This document shows, one piece after another, positions 47,301-62,500 of a stretch of 64,000 bases of DNA. Origin of the DNA: Congeria kusceri (lineage: Eukaryota; Mollusca; Bivalvia; Myida; Dreissenidae); NCBI GenBank assembly GCA_027627225.1, contig CM051034.1:9152058-9216057 (forward strand), in the 5' to 3' direction. How positions within the stretch are numbered: position 1 is the first letter of the stretch; each line of letters starts with the position of its first letter. The notes under the pieces are model-generated. The model saw only the letters and a program-made list of their open reading frames with translations, made no database searches and was not told the origin of the DNA. The translations under genes were made by a program, and so were the position numbers.

Positions 47301-50300
47301 AAATAATTCTGGGCCAGTTGTGAGGTTTGTGTGCACGTAAACCGGTTTAAACCCCCCATGCTTTGCATTTACTGTTCCAAGGCGATGACCCCCGTTTTAT
47401 TCATGTATGTTTTGTGTGTCGTTATGTGTTTTTGTGATGTGCTGTGTAATTTTTTGGCAATTGGACACTTGCCATAAATAAAGGACCTCGGGCTGCTAAT
47501 AAGAGTTCTCACCTGCTGTTGCAACTGGAGTTTGGTTTTGTTTAAATTCAAATAAAATATTTTGTCTTATTGAAAATTCACATTTCCCTGGAAAAGATAA
47601 TCCCACACACAAAAAGGTCATGAACTTTACACAGCCAGTTGAAAGCTGCTGACTTAGTGCAGTGTTTACATCCCCTGTCTCATCTGATAGATGGCAGAAG
47701 AAGAAAGTTGCATAGTTGTCCCTGATCTCTTGTTCAAACAGGTGTCTCTGTTTACAAACTGACTGCTCTTATCACCAGTCATATTGTCTGATAAGCTCAG
47801 TCCACTCTCCCAATGTAGGTTAATTGCTTTACCACTGCAAAATCAGAGAGGTGGACCCCCCACCCCGTGTTAAAAATTAGGTACTTATTTACTTGTTTTA
47901 ATAAGCCATTACATGCATGTAGTGCCAATAGAGAAGAGTAGGAGAAAAAAAAAAGATGAAAATAATTCAGTACAAAAAATGCGCCCTCCCTCCGGATTTT
48001 TGGGAAAAAGTACCTGAGAAACAACTTATTAATTTTGTTTAGCCTTAAGAGACTCTGAGTCATGATTAAAGTAGACGCATGTAGCCTCGTGTAATGGGGT
48101 GGTGTAAATGACAATTGGTTTACTTGGTTTTCCATGTTTAATTCTGAAATCCAGTGGATATATAAATGTTTATACACACAAAACCAGAAATGTTTGTATT
48201 ACAGTACACCTGTGACACACTAATGATGTCTTATCTGAAACCCCATAATTTTCTTTCAACAAATTAATCAAGTTTTTCACTGGATATGACTCATTAACAA
48301 CATTAAGATTTGTTACCTATTGGATTCTGTGACACCTCACCTGATTATCCTGATATCCACTATTATTTTTATCAGTTATAGTCAAGTAGTGTGTTTGGTT
48401 ACTGTCTGTTTAAGAGCAATAATAATTACCAACAATAGTATTTTTATTTGCAAAACCCATTTATGTAGCATTTGGGCAGTCAATCATATTTAAAAATGTA
48501 TATTTTTATTTAGAATTCAAACCTTGTCCTGCAAGCGGATCGATCGTTGATTGACCGTCGAGCCCGAGATGAGCCCACCAGTGAGGTCCAGTCCCTGTCC
48601 GGGAAGCTTACCGGAATCAAAATGGGTGACAAGGCTCAGAGGACACGACCACCTCAGATGGAGGAAAGGAAAGCAAAGTATGCAGTCTTGTGATGGTCTT
48701 TCCAACACACATCCAACACAATAGACAAAACCTTACATTTTTAGCTTGACTATTCACAGAATAGTTTGAGCTATACTACTCCCCGTTTGTCCGCGTCCGC
48801 GTAATGCTCCGGTTAAGGTTTGCGTGCAACAAGTACATATCTCTGTAACTACTACAGATATTCAATGAAACTTAACACATGTGTTCGGGGTCATTATGTG
48901 AGGTAACTGACCAAGGCCCATAACTCTGACCTGCAATTTAGCAGAATTATGCCCCTTTTTGTACTTAGAAAATCAGGTTAAACTTTGCATGCAACAACTC
49001 CATATCTCTATATCTACTACAAATATTCAACTGAAACTTCACACATACCTTAAGGGTCATTATATAAGGTCACTGGCCAAGACCCATAACTGTGACCAGC
49101 ATTTTAGCAGAATTATGCCCCTTTTAGCAGGGCTTTCATTAACTTTTAAAATTTGGAAGTTTGAACTTCCTAGCCTCTGATTTTGGAAGTTTTGCTCATA
49201 ATTTTAGGAAGTTTTGGCAGTATTGCATGACATATACTAGAAATATGTAAGAAATGTAATTAAGTATAAAATTCAAGGTTTGTTAAACGTTTATTCAGTT
49301 AAAGAGGTATACATTGAGATGATAAAACTTCCATGGCTGTAATTGTAGAAGTCCTGAAACTTCCTTGGCTGCAATTTTGGAAGTCCTGTGGCAAAAACTG
49401 GGAGTAAATTACTCCCAAACTTCCCTTAATGCAGTCAGGTTTAGGTTTGCGTGAAGAGAAAATTTAGTTTAAGGTTTGCGTGCAACAAGAACCAGCTCTG
49501 TAACTACTACAGATATTCAATTGAAACTTTACACATGTGTTTGAGGTCATTATGTGAGGTAACTGACTAAGGCCCATAACTCTGACCTGCAATTTAGCAG
49601 AATTATGCCCCTTTTGGTACTTAGAAAATCAAGTTAAAGTTTGCGTGCAACAACTCCAGATCTCTATATCTACTACAGATATTCAATTGAAACTTCACAC
49701 ATGCCTTCATGGTCATTATATAAGGTCACTGGCCAGGACCCATAACTATGACCAGCATTTTAGCAGAATTATGCCCCTTTTTGTACTTAGAAATTCAGGT
49801 TAAAGTTTTCATGCAGCAACTCCATATCTCTATAACTCGAGAACGGATTGAGCTATTGTTTAATGAAACTCCATACATAGATACCTTATAGCGAGGCCTC
49901 AGTTGGGATTGCATATGCGGTAGGTGGGGTCAAGGTCACTGTTACTAAAAATGTCCGCTCAATAACATTGACATATTTTAATGAAACTTAATACATAGAT
50001 ACCTTATATCGAGACCTTGCTTTGGATTGCATATGGGGTGGGTGGGGTCAAGGTCACTGTTACTAAAAATAAAAAACGGTTTCCGCTCAATATTTTTCTT
50101 GTTTGTTGTGATAAAGGCCCATAACTCTGACAAAGCAGTTGAATAGTCGAGCGCGCTGTCCTGAGACAGCTCTTGTGTAGCGCTGAAAATGGACATTTTC
50201 TCAAATTTTCATTTTGTTAAATATGATATAACTGTTATTCGAATCGAACAGGCGTAACAAGCGAGATGAAGCCCAGAGGGACATGCTGAAGATGAAAGGG

Positions 50301-53300
50301 ACAACACTACTCACAGAGGGAATATCTGATTTGGTTGGCATTCTTTACCGACCAAAGACGCCAGAGACTAGAGGCACATATGAAGTTCTCCTAAGCTTCA
50401 TTCAAGCTGCCATTGGAGATCAGGTACAAGTCTAGGGGTTGCCATTTGGATATGAAGGAATGTAATGTTTTCAACTCTTTGTAAATAGAGCCAATAAAGC
50501 AACAAAATAAGCAATACATTTTTGTGTTGGGAATACTTTGTTTATTTGGCCACATTGTTTTGTTAATGAAACTGAAGAGTATAAAAGATATTGCACTCTA
50601 TTTGACTCGTACTTGTATTTTATTCTTTGTAATATCATTTAATGGAAGTTTAATTCAGAATTTATGATTAATTTTTGTGTACAACATTTAATGTTGAAAG
50701 CAGCTTGATTAGACCAGAAACTCCAACATTTTTCTTTGTAGAAACCTACAGAGTTAGTCATATTTGGGTCATCTTTTCATTGTCAATTTGTTACATATAT
50801 TGCTGTCATATTATTGTGGTTGCTTCCCTACCATTCTAGCCACGAGACGTGCTGTGTGGGTCTGCAGACGAGGTGCTGGCGGTGCTGAAGAACGAGAAGC
50901 TGCGAGAGAAAGAGAAGAAGCGTGAGGTGGAGAACCTTCTGGGCGGACTGGCAGACGAGAGGTTTGCACTGCTAGTCAACCTCGGCAAGAAGATCACAGA
51001 CTGGGTACAAGAGGAGAAAATGCATATTGGTAAGCCATCAACAGACACATTTTAGTGGTTATTTATGATATACACTGTTCAACTCACGTTTGTAAATACT
51101 ACTTCAATTAGATGAAGGACGATTTCAAAATGTGTTTAGGACTTGTTTATATATAGGCAGTGGTTAAAAACTAAAACCCCGGTACTGAGTCAATCGTGGG
51201 GATTTTCCCTAAATCCTTATTTTTTACCCAAAATATTTTTTGCTTCTTGTCTTTCTTGTAATACAAGTAATGCTACGGTATACAAACAATTGTACTGTGT
51301 ACTCTTAGTAACTCAATTATAATTTCATTTTCAGAGGAGAATATTGATGAAACATATGGTGTGAATGTACAGATAGAAGAATCTGATGAAGATGTAAGTG
51401 GAATTACAACTTCATAGTGGGACTGTCTGATTGTGGGAAGGTAACATGTTAAATAAGGGTGAGCACACTATTATAAAGCATAAGGAAAATTCTATTATTA
51501 ACTGGGTGGGGGAGGGGGAAGGCACCCTAATTTGTTAATTATGAGTGGTTGGATCAATGGATAATTCACTGTTATGCATGGTGGGGTTCGCACAGAAGTC
51601 ACTATTATGGGTGGTTGTCCATTTCACTAAAATTAATCATTTTGGTGTGATGGGGGTTTCCTATACCGATATTAATCCATTAAGGCACTCAAACATATGA
51701 ATGTATATTGTATTAGAAAATATTAAATTAACCATTTATTATGTTTTGTTTATATAGAATGAAAACTTTAAGGTATATAATTGCTTGGTACATTATATTA
51801 TGATTAAGTATAATTATACAAGGTGAATGAAAAGGATATATTATGCATGAAAAAGCAGACAATACAAAAATTATTATTATTTTATAACTAAAGAAAATAT
51901 ATAAAGTATGTGTGTGTTTTTATTTTTGTTATACATATATGTTTGTATCTAACCTTGCATAAAAAAATGCACGCAGTGTCCTTTTTAGCTTGACTTTTCA
52001 AAGAATAGATGAGCTTTCCTACTTCCCCCCGGTGTCCGCGTTCGCGTCCACGTCTGAATTTGGTTAAAGTTTTTATTCAAAAGTCTTGTAACTTCAAAAC
52101 TACATAAGTTATTCACTTGAAACTTGGAATATACCTTTGGCATCAACTCCAGTGTCAGGGGCAACATTCCCCATAACTCTGTTTTGTATTTTGACAGAGT
52201 TATGCCCCTTTTTACTTAGATTTTCTGGTTCAAGTTTATATTCAAAAGTTTTGTAACTTCAAAACTACATAAGTTATTCACTTGAAACTTGTATCTAACC
52301 TTTGTCATCAACTCCAGTATCAAGGGCAGCATTCCGTTTAACTCTGTTTTGTATTTTGACAGAGTTATGCCCCTTTTTCACATAGATTTTCTGGTTCAAG
52401 TTTATATTCAAAAGTTTTGTAACTTCAACACTACATAAGTTATTCAGTTGAAACTTTGAACTAACCTTTGTCATCAACTCCAGTGTCAGGGGCAACATTC
52501 CCCATAACTCTGTTTTGTATTTTGACAGATTTATGCCCCTTTTTCACTTAGATTTTCTGGTTAAAGTTTATATTCAAAAGTTTTGTAACTTCATACACAC
52601 AAACTACACAAGTTATTCACTTGAAACTTGGAACTAACCTTTGTCATCAACTCTAGTATCAGATTTTAGATTTTCTGGTTAAATTTTATATTCAAAAGTT
52701 TTGTTACTTCAAAACTACATAAGTTATTCACTTGAAACTTGAAACTAACCTTTGTCGTCAACTTGAGTATCAGGGGCAACATTCCCCATAGTTCTGTTTT
52801 GTATTTGACAGAGTTATGCCCCTTTTTCACATAGATTTTCTGGATTAAGTTAATATTCAAAAGTTGTGTAACTTCAATACTACAAAAGCTATTCACTCGA
52901 AACTTGGAATATACCTTTGTCATCAACTCCAGTATCAGGCTGAACATTCCCCATAACTCTATTTTGTATTTTGATAGAGTTATGTCCCTTTTTCACATAG
53001 ATTTTCAGTTTAAAGTTTATATTCAAAAGTTTTGTAACTTCAAAACTACATAAGTTATTCACTTGAAACTTGGAACTAACCTTTATCATTAACTCTAGTA
53101 CCAGGGGCAACATTACCCTTAACTATGTTTTGTATTTTGACAGAGTTATACCCCCTTTTCACTTAGATTTTCTGTTTAAATTTTATATTCAAAAGTTTTG
53201 TAACTTCAAGACTACATAAGTTATTTTCACTTGAAACTTGGAACTAACCTTTGTCATCAACTCTATTATCAGGGGCAACATTACCCATAACTATGTTTTG

Positions 53301-56300
53301 TATTTTGACAGAGTTATGCCCCGTTTTCAATTAGATTTTCTGGTTAAAGTTTATATTCAAAAGTTTTGTTACTTCAAAACTACATAAGTTATTCACATGA
53401 AACTTTGAACTAACCTTTGTCATCAACTCTAGTATCAGGGGCAACATTACCCATAACTCTGTTTTGTATTTTGACAGAGTTAGCCCACTTTTTACACAGA
53501 CTTTGTGGTTAAAGTTTTTGTTCCAAAAATTTATAAACTATACAAGGCTTCACTTAAAAATATTGTATTTTAACAAATGTATGACCCTTTCACTATCCAA
53601 AATATGTACCGACTGAAATACTTATAATAGTCTAGCTCGCTGTTCTCTGACAGCTCTTGTTAAATCTCGGCTGGAACACTGGTGTTGTTCTATCAACTTG
53701 CACAACAAATAACCTTTATTCAGTGATAGAGATGTCAAATCTTATTACTGAAAGCTGTTAAAACTTAATAAACATAATGATAATTAAGAATTTAAGTGCC
53801 CAGTAAAAAAAATGTCAATAAAAAGCACATCAAGATGGGGTATGATGCAGAGATATTTAAAAATTAAGATGGGTTAAAATAAAGATGGGGTATGGGGTTG
53901 AACAGTAAAAGTCATAATTGTAGGTGTTTGGGTTTCAAGAAATATCATCAATATTGGTGGTGGGTTTGGTTTTTAATTCATCAATATGGGTTGTGGGGTC
54001 TTCACAAAGTGCCTACCACCCCTATCACCCAGTTCATTCTGGAATTGCCCTAAGTAAATAATAAGGGTGTATGATATGATTTAAGCTATACCAATAAAAC
54101 CCTGTAAGACGCTTGTATGTATGTGCCTACCAGCTTAGTTATTGTCAGTTTGAAGACAAGGCATTGAATACTATGTGTGTCTGCAGGACGATGCCGACGT
54201 GTACGGAGAGGTGCGGGAGGATGACGCCACTGACGAAGAGTCCGGCGGGGAGGAGGCAGACCACAACGTCACCCTGTCCGCCGGAAATGTGAGCCGTACT
54301 CTCAGTATACATGGCACACGTAGTCATGACTATTATTTGTAATAATAGCAGTATCTCGTCTATGTGTGCATGGAAAAAAATAGTGTTTTCTGCAGGTGTG
54401 CAAAGTTAGAAAATTATCATGCAATTAAAAGAAATTAGATAAATAGAGCTTTGAAAACTACTCGTGTTTTTATAAAAATTAATTTAACAACAAATATTTA
54501 TTTTTGGCACTTAAAATATATAGTGAAAAAAGTAACTTAAAGACGTTCGCAACAAAATGAAAATAATTGGGTTAATTTCTCCTTTTGCTTCATTATTTCT
54601 TTATTGTTTATAGGTTACAATATACTAATTTCAATCAATAAATATAAATCTGTGTAAGTCATTAAGTTCCAGTCAATGGTTAAAAGTTCATAAAGCATTA
54701 TAATTATCAAAACCACACGTATACAATGTATTGCCAAAGAAATTAGTTAACAAGAAAGATCCATTAAATATCTTCATTCTATTTTGGCAATTGATACGTT
54801 GTTTACGTAAACACAAAACACGAAAAAGGCTACACAGGTATCCTATTTAAAGTCCAATATTTCCCAAACAAATTCGGTGACCCATTCTTTTTATTAATGT
54901 TTTGATGTAAGTATACAACGGTGCATGTATGCGCGAAAATTTAAGAAAATCTGTCGTTTGGAACAAAATATATTGATGCATAATACATGACGTTTGAAAA
55001 GGTATTATGTATACCCATTTGACCTACTTAAATGTCCAACCAAATTCATTATTTTAACAGTAAATATAAGTAAATCGTTTTTTATGATCAAAATACACTT
55101 ATATATATATTGCCAAATAAGACGTGAAAACATATCAGTTGAAAGAACCATTAGCATTGTTTGAAAAAAAAAGCTCTTCCTACATATACTTAAAACTTTT
55201 ATAACAAAATCCAAACGGAAAAAGTTGCTTCGACAGGTACCGTATTCAAAACCTAATATTTCCGGACACAGGCCGGTGACCCCTATTTTTTAACACTGTT
55301 TTAGTTTCAGTATACAATGACACATGTATACGGAATTTTTTAACAAAACCTGTTGTTTAGAACAAAAGATATTCGAATATTTGATTATTAATTGTTGTTT
55401 TCAAAGGCATATTCAATGCATAATTAACCTCATTAAGTGTCCATTAAAAGTCACTTTTTAAATGGTAACTATAGATAAAGGGCATTTTATCATTAAACTG
55501 CACTTGGATATTGCCAAACGAAAGATTAAAACAAAGATGCATTTAAAAATCTCCGTCCTTGTTTGAAATTGAACGCTTTATATGATTGAACATTGCTCGT
55601 CACACAAACTGCAAAAAGGGCTTCGACAGGTTGCGTATTTAAACCCCAATATTTCCGGAACAAGGCCGGTGACCCCTATTTTTTAAGGCTGTTTTAGTTT
55701 TAGGATACATTGACACATGTTTGTGCAAATTTTTAAGAAAATCTGTCGTTGGAAAAAAATTGGACTAAATTGTTGTGAACGTCTTTAAAAACACAAGCAT
55801 CATTCTGGAAAAGAAATAAACCTTATTGATTTACTAGCGATTCTGACAAATTTAGCTGACCATTGCAATATAAAGTTTCTTGAATAGGCATAAACAAGAA
55901 AAATGAGAATATATCTTAGTGTACCTGTATTTTGCCAGTTGGGTGGCGGAGACCTGAGCAGCAAGGAGAGTCAGGGCCTGCACCCGCGGGACATTGACGC
56001 CTTCTGGCTGCAGAGGAACCTCAGCAAGTATTACCCAGACGACCCCACTATGGCCCAGGCCAAGTCCAAGGAGGTGCTGCAGATATTGAGGGTAAGTTCG
56101 ATAATCAACCAAATCAGCAGTGACCCTTTGGAGCATGGCTCTTTAATTCACTCAAATTGACCTTTTTAGCATTGAACACGCTCTTAGTCTACAGTTTTAA
56201 TCTGATCTTCAATGAAAATGTTTGTGGGCATGTAATCTTGGCCAAGTCGGTAAAGTGCCCCAGGCACAGCAGAGTTACAGTCAGAGTAGTTACAGTCCTT

Positions 56301-56594
56301 GTATAATTTCATTTATTACAAACATCTATTGTTAAACTAACTGAGATAAGGATAAAATTGAATACAATTGTGGTAAAAGTGCATTATTGTTTCTCAGTTT
56401 CTATGCTGACCATTGCATTTATAAACCATTTTTTCCTGGGCCTGTGCATTTACTTTGAGTATGTATGCGATACACAACACGGTGGGAATTGCAGGCGTCG
56501 AGTGATGACCGTGAGGCAGAGAACCAGCTGGTGATGCTGCTGGGTGTGGACGCGTTTGCCTTCATCAAGGTCCTCAGGCAGTACAGACAGATGA
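44317..56594 (+). CDS. SNRNP200: SNRNP200 exons 1-8
   Basis: Coding exon 1 is 44317-44361, exon 2 48514-48677 ([12 protein letters not shown]), exon 3 50252-50423 ([18 protein letters not shown]). Exon 4 is 50840-51029 ([18 protein letters not shown]), exon 5 51335-51393 ([12 protein letters not shown]), exon 6 54187-54288 ([12 protein letters not shown]). Exon 7 is 55939-56091 ([18 protein letters not shown]) and exon 8 56495-56594 ([19 protein letters not shown]). Intron 1 is 4.15 kb. Intron 6 (54289-55938) holds copy B of the TTAA-ended element. Introns 2 and 5 hold dispersed repeats. Confidence 0.95.
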
Positions 56595-59500
56595 GTATGG
56601 GCCTTTATAGTGGTCTTTTAATATTAACGAAAGGGTTTGGCGACGAAATAAGTACATGTACTACTTACATTCATTTAGCAAAGACACGTGGATTACTGTC
56701 AAAACAAATGTCGGATATTGTTTATTTTTCTGTGCCCAATTAGTATGACTTTTTGTTTCAAAATTATGTTTTAAATATTATTTAAATGAAAAATGCACAG
56801 TGGTCTCGATCTTTGTTTTTTGATGCCGGCATCATTCGCCCAGCATATATTGTTCCCCCATTTCGCCCAGTATATATTTTTCCCCCATTTCAGGCCAAAA
56901 TTACCCCTAAAAGAATTGCCATTGATTTTGTTTTTGTTTTGTTTATGGGAGTAATTTTCCGGTATTAAATTTACTTTTAACACTGTCTAACGGTTAACGA
57001 TAAAATCCGAACAACTCCACGTGGTCGTTAATTGACCGTTTTGACTTGTCTGGTTCCCGATTATTTTTTCTTTTATAAAAAAGACTTCATTTCTGTATAG
57101 TTAACTGCTACATGTAGCTTATTGTCCAGGAACCGTAATTTCTGTTGTGGGAAAATGGCTTCTGCTAAAAAGTAATCAGAACAGGTACAGCAAAAAGGCA
57201 CAAATATTGTATCTCACAGTCGATAACATAGTCTATTACTGTATAAGAATTAGTAGTAGTAGTTTAACCAAACTAATTAAGGTTAAAAATTGGAAGTGAA
57301 AAAAACTATTTGTAAAAACAAATGGAAGTGAAAAACGTATTGCATGAACAATTATCTGTTGCACTTCTCCACATTCCCATTTAATAATGGTCAAAGTGGT
57401 GATGTTGAAAAAATTGACTTGTTACTATAATATTCAATTTATTGATAATTAATCATGAATAAAGTTGTTAGGTAAAGAGTTAGACTAAATAAAGTGATTT
57501 GAAATGTATATTTAATAGTTTTTATTTTTGAATTGTTTGCAAAGTCAAAATTCCCCCTTTGTAAAACAACGCTAAAATTCCCCCAACCTGAAGGTACAGG
57601 TACTCTTCCCCCAAACCCGAGAGAGACCCCTGATGCAGTACTTGTGCTCCACATTACTTGCTTGTTTCAGTCCTGTACTGCACGTTGCTGGCTCAGGCCC
57701 AGAATGAGAAGGAGCGCGGTGAGATAGAGCAGAAGATGCAGAGTGAAGGGGAGCTGCTGCCCATCCTTCACGCCCTGCAGGCCATCGACAAGGAGGACAT
57801 CGTGACAGAGGAGCGGTCCCGCCGAGACCAGGCCAGGAAGAGTCGCGTAGCAGCAGACATAGAGGCCATGGACACGGACGACACACAGGTAAATGTTTGC
57901 TTCATTGGTATAACGTCATAACATTTAATGATTTCAAAACTTTTTGATAGATCTGTTTTGCCTTTGATACAGACTCGGATACAGGAAAAATCATCCTGAA
58001 TAAATTATTTTGCTGCCCAAAAGCATATAGTCGTCAGTTTGTTCTACCGACCTTCCATGCCACTTTCTTGTCCAGGCTATTTCTTAGAAACTAGTGAGGA
58101 ATTCAATGAAACTTTATGGGAAGCTTCATAACCAAGAGGAAGTGTGCATATTACCAGGATGTTACGCTTCAATGATTTTTCTTGGAGTTATTGGACTTTG
58201 AAGATGCTGCTGAAATTAGTATATAGTGCCTGGAAAATTATTGTTTTGGGCTTTTCTTAGATGGAGATTTGGTCCTTCAGTTCTAGTGATTTTTGGTTAT
58301 TTTAATATCTCAGCCCTTCTCTTTGCATTCCCATTGCTTGATTAAGTACATTGGGGAGCATTCATCCATCAGTTTAACTGATGTCCTTGTTATTGTAAAG
58401 TAATGAAGTAGTCTTTAAGAAATAAGCTCCCGAGCAGGGCTTGCACTAAGGTGAACATTTTGGAAGTCCTGACTTCCAAGTGTTGGATATTGGAAGTCCT
58501 AAGCATTTCAGACGCGAAATTAAATGTAAAATTCAAGCTTTGTTTAAGGTCAGTTCTTTGTCATTAGGCGATGAGAGTTCTCGCTAGGATTTCAAAACAT
58601 GGAGTCCAGGACTCCTTCCTATGAAAAGTTAGCGTCCCAGTATCTAATTGTCAAACCCTACCCACTTAAATTGCACAACTACAACAACAATACTTTGTGT
58701 CAAAAATCTTATTTAAACAAACTGTTTATTAACTACCTGCAATAAAAAATTGGAACAAAAAGAAAAGGATGCCAACATTGATTTACTTTCACTTTCGACA
58801 AGTAGCTATTTTATTAATAAACACTAGTAGTTGTAGTTTTTTTAACAAATGAAGACGCACGCTTGACACGAATTGTCAAGTTACACAGATTCATCTTAAT
58901 TCTTATCATTTGTAAACTGTTCGTTTCGCATAAATAAAAATTATATTGCCTTCTTTAAATTTGTAGCAATTTATAAAAAACGCGGGTGTTAATTACACGC
59001 ACATAACATAACGCATACCTGACGGGAAAGTGCTACAAATCACTTACACCTTTACTAATTCAAATTAGATTGAGGGCGTGATAAACTTTCTATCGACGAC
59101 ATTCATTTGCATACGCGTTCTTATTGGCTGACTGGTTAGTGGTAGTTAAGCTGACTCCGCCTGTGTATTGATTTTATCGATAATTGACACACTGGTGCAG
59201 AAGGGGAATATGTTTATTGCCGAGCAGGCGTTCTTTGTCTTGGGAAAATATGTGTACGCTAGAGAAAAGGGTTGCGTCCTAGAATCTAACACCGATATTT
59301 ATGGCGTCGTTTTCATAAAAGTGTGCGTCCAAATACGCTGAATTACGTGTTACCGAGAACTCTGGTGATTCCATGCCAATCTATTCAGTAAAAGTGGTGT
59401 ATAAATTAAGATAAAACTTCCAGTTTCATTTTCTGATTTTCATCTATACATAGGACTTCCATGGTTCCAATTTTGTAAGTCCTGCCACAAAAACTGGGAG

Positions 59501-62500
59501 TAAATTACTCCCAGACTTCCCTTAATGCAAGCCCTGACTCCAGAGGTTTTCAATAACATTTCATTGAAAACCTAAGGGCTTTATTTCTTCAGGACTACTT
59601 CATTAGTTAACCATTCATGCTTGTGTATTTCTGTCCCCAGGAGCTCGGCTATGTGAGCCAGCTAGACCTGGAGGACCTGGCCTTCCAACACGGCAGCCAC
59701 CTGATGGCCAACAAGAAGTGCCAACTGCCGGACGGCTCCTTCAGGAAGCAGCGCAAGGGATATGAGGAGGTCCACGTGCCCGCACTCAAACCACAGCCTT
59801 TCGACTCAGATGAGGTAGGTGACAGTCATTAGCAATTGGTTTCGTTTTGTGTGTTCTTGTGTCAAATCTGTATAATGTAATTAAAAGGAGCAAACTCACC
59901 ATATTCGTCTAGGTAATTACTCATTATTATTTGTTGTTGTTTTTTGCAATTTACTGTTGTTTGTAAGTATGCAGTGTGATATTTTGAAGCTAAATATACA
60001 AAATATTTTTGGAAGAAATTCTTTACTTTACTTTTATTGAAGCTATTTCCCATATTTATAGAAAAAAATTCTGAATGAATTTCAGTCCCTAGTAAACATT
60101 GAACGACTGCCTGCCTACGGCCAGCCTGCATTTGAGGGTTTCAAGTCACTCAATCGCATACAGAGCCGCCTGTTTAAAGCTGCCATGGAATCAGATCAAA
60201 ACATTCTGCTCTGTGCTCCAACAGTAAGTTACGGTGATAGGATTAAAATTGCTTTAAAAACATTACATACATGTACATTGACTGTTTTCATTGTTTACTG
60301 TGGATCAATTTAATTTCGTTGACATGAAATTTCGTGGATTCGTAAAAACCGACATTCGTTGATTTCGATTTTTTGCCAGTTTCTATGTGCTTTTCTGCTT
60401 AATCTAACACTCCTAACAATCAGTTGACATCCGCTAAAACAACAACATGTAAATGACCCGCACTGTCCGTCTCTTATCGTCGCAATCTCGCGATAACGTG
60501 GTCCCAAGTATCCCAGTGCCGTACCAATAAGCGGAATTAAACATAGGCGCAATATGCTAGTATCCTAATAATCCAATAAATTGTGTTACCGTTAGTGTCT
60601 TGTGTAATTGTAAATAATACAGTGGGTCCTATCAATGACAGTTTGACAAGAAGCCAGTGAAGCACATGCCAATTAACAATTCACAAACTGCGAATATGTA
60701 TGCGTACGTGACAACTGAGCAATCTTTTAAAAAAAAATTCAATGATTCTGTCAGTTTAGTCTGTTCATTCAAGAAGGACACATTACATGTATATGCTTAA
60801 TTCATTCTCAGATTAAGTATAACAATCAACATCATATCACTGTTAACGTGACTTCACTGTTAACGTGGCTTAAGCAAGGTTCTGGGCAGATCCGTTTGCC
60901 ATTGTTACGTTAGAATTTCATATCATAACTCAATATATATCTGTGCAGATAAGTGGTAAAAAAGACGAATCCATATACAGGAACTACTAATGTAAATATA
61001 ATTATTGAAATAGAGGTCACGAAGCAACATCAGTCACATTTATAACATTTTATAACATTTACGTTTAATTATCAGGGGAAGTAATACATTCACCCGACGT
61101 GTTAAACGTAGTTTCGCCCCTTCAGTCTGACGTCACAGTATTGCACGTACTAGTAATTTTGGATTAACGACTTCGGACATAAAAGTTCGTCGTACATTTG
61201 AATTCGTGGTTGAGCTGACCCACGAAATCCAGGAAAATTAGTGTCTGACAAATAATATTGGTTTCACAGTAATTGCGATGTTTTCATTAAGCCATATTTT
61301 AGTTTCTATGCCCCCACTTTCAGAGGGGGTGCATCAAGATTTGCCCTTGTCTGTCCATTGGATTTTTGTGTCACTCGTAACTGAAGAAGTATAACTGCTA
61401 GAGTGATGAAAATTTATAAACGTATTAATCAGAATGTGAACTTGTGCACCTGGGTATTTTGGTGCTTTCTTTTTTGACATCAGCAGAGTTATGGCTCTTT
61501 TTTAAAGCAAAAAATGAAGTTTTTGGACTTGTGTCACATGTAACTCAAAAAGTATAACTGCTAGAGTGAAGAAGCTTTATAAACCTATTCATCAGCATGT
61601 GCACTTATGCACATGGGTATTTTGGTGCAGATTTGTCATAGATCAGCAGAGTTATGGCCCTTTATTTAAAGCAAAATTTGACATTTGTCTTGTGTTGCAT
61701 GTAACTGCAAAAGTATAACTGCTAGAGTGATGAAACTTTATTAATGTATTCATCAGCCTGTGAACTTGTACACCTGGGTACTTTGGTGCAGATTTGTCAG
61801 ATATAATGGTGTTATGGCCCCTTTTTTAGAAAAATTTGACATTTTGTACCATGTGTAACAAAAAAGTGTAACGGCTTTAGTGATGAAACTTTATACACAT
61901 GTTCATCAGCATGTGAACTTGTGCAGCTGGGTATAGTAATTGCATAGGGTTCTGTGGCAACCAGCGGAATGTGGGGGCATCCGTGTCCTTTGGACTTATG
62001 CCTAGTTTCCTTGTGTAAAAGATTGTTCAAAGAGATTTCTTTTGTACTGAGGTAGTTGCCATGAAATACCACATTACATGAATGCTGCTGATGTATGTAA
62101 TTGGACACCCATTTCCTTGTTAAGGGAGCAGGTAAGACCAATGTGGCCTTGCTGACCATGCTGAGAGAGATTGGTAAGCACGTGAACCCAGACGGGACCA
62201 TCAACAAGGATGAGTTCAAGATCGTCTATGTGGCCCCCATGAAGTCCTTGGTGCAGGAGATGGTCGGGAACTTCACAGCAGTATGTACACACATTGTATT
62301 ACTGTCATTAGCAAGTCTTATAAATGTTGTCACTGGCAGGTAAATGTTTGAGAAAGTTGAAAACAAAATAAATTTATACAGGATTTGTCTTAGGGGTTCA
62401 TTGAGAACATAAAAATGGTATAATGATTGTATACAAAATACAAATTGGTTTTCGATAGTAAATTAAGTTTGGACATTAGCTAGCAGTTAAAAGTGCAACT

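Noticed and set aside
44824..48177. Minus-strand frames of 92-126 codons in SNRNP200 intron 1
   Set aside because: AT-rich, no domain or splice support, and opposite to a well-supported gene.
50004..53113. Minus-strand frames in SNRNP200 introns 2 and 5
   Set aside because: Those in intron 5 repeat with the roughly 170-bp monomers; the one in intron 2 lies in a dispersed repeat end. None has family resemblance.
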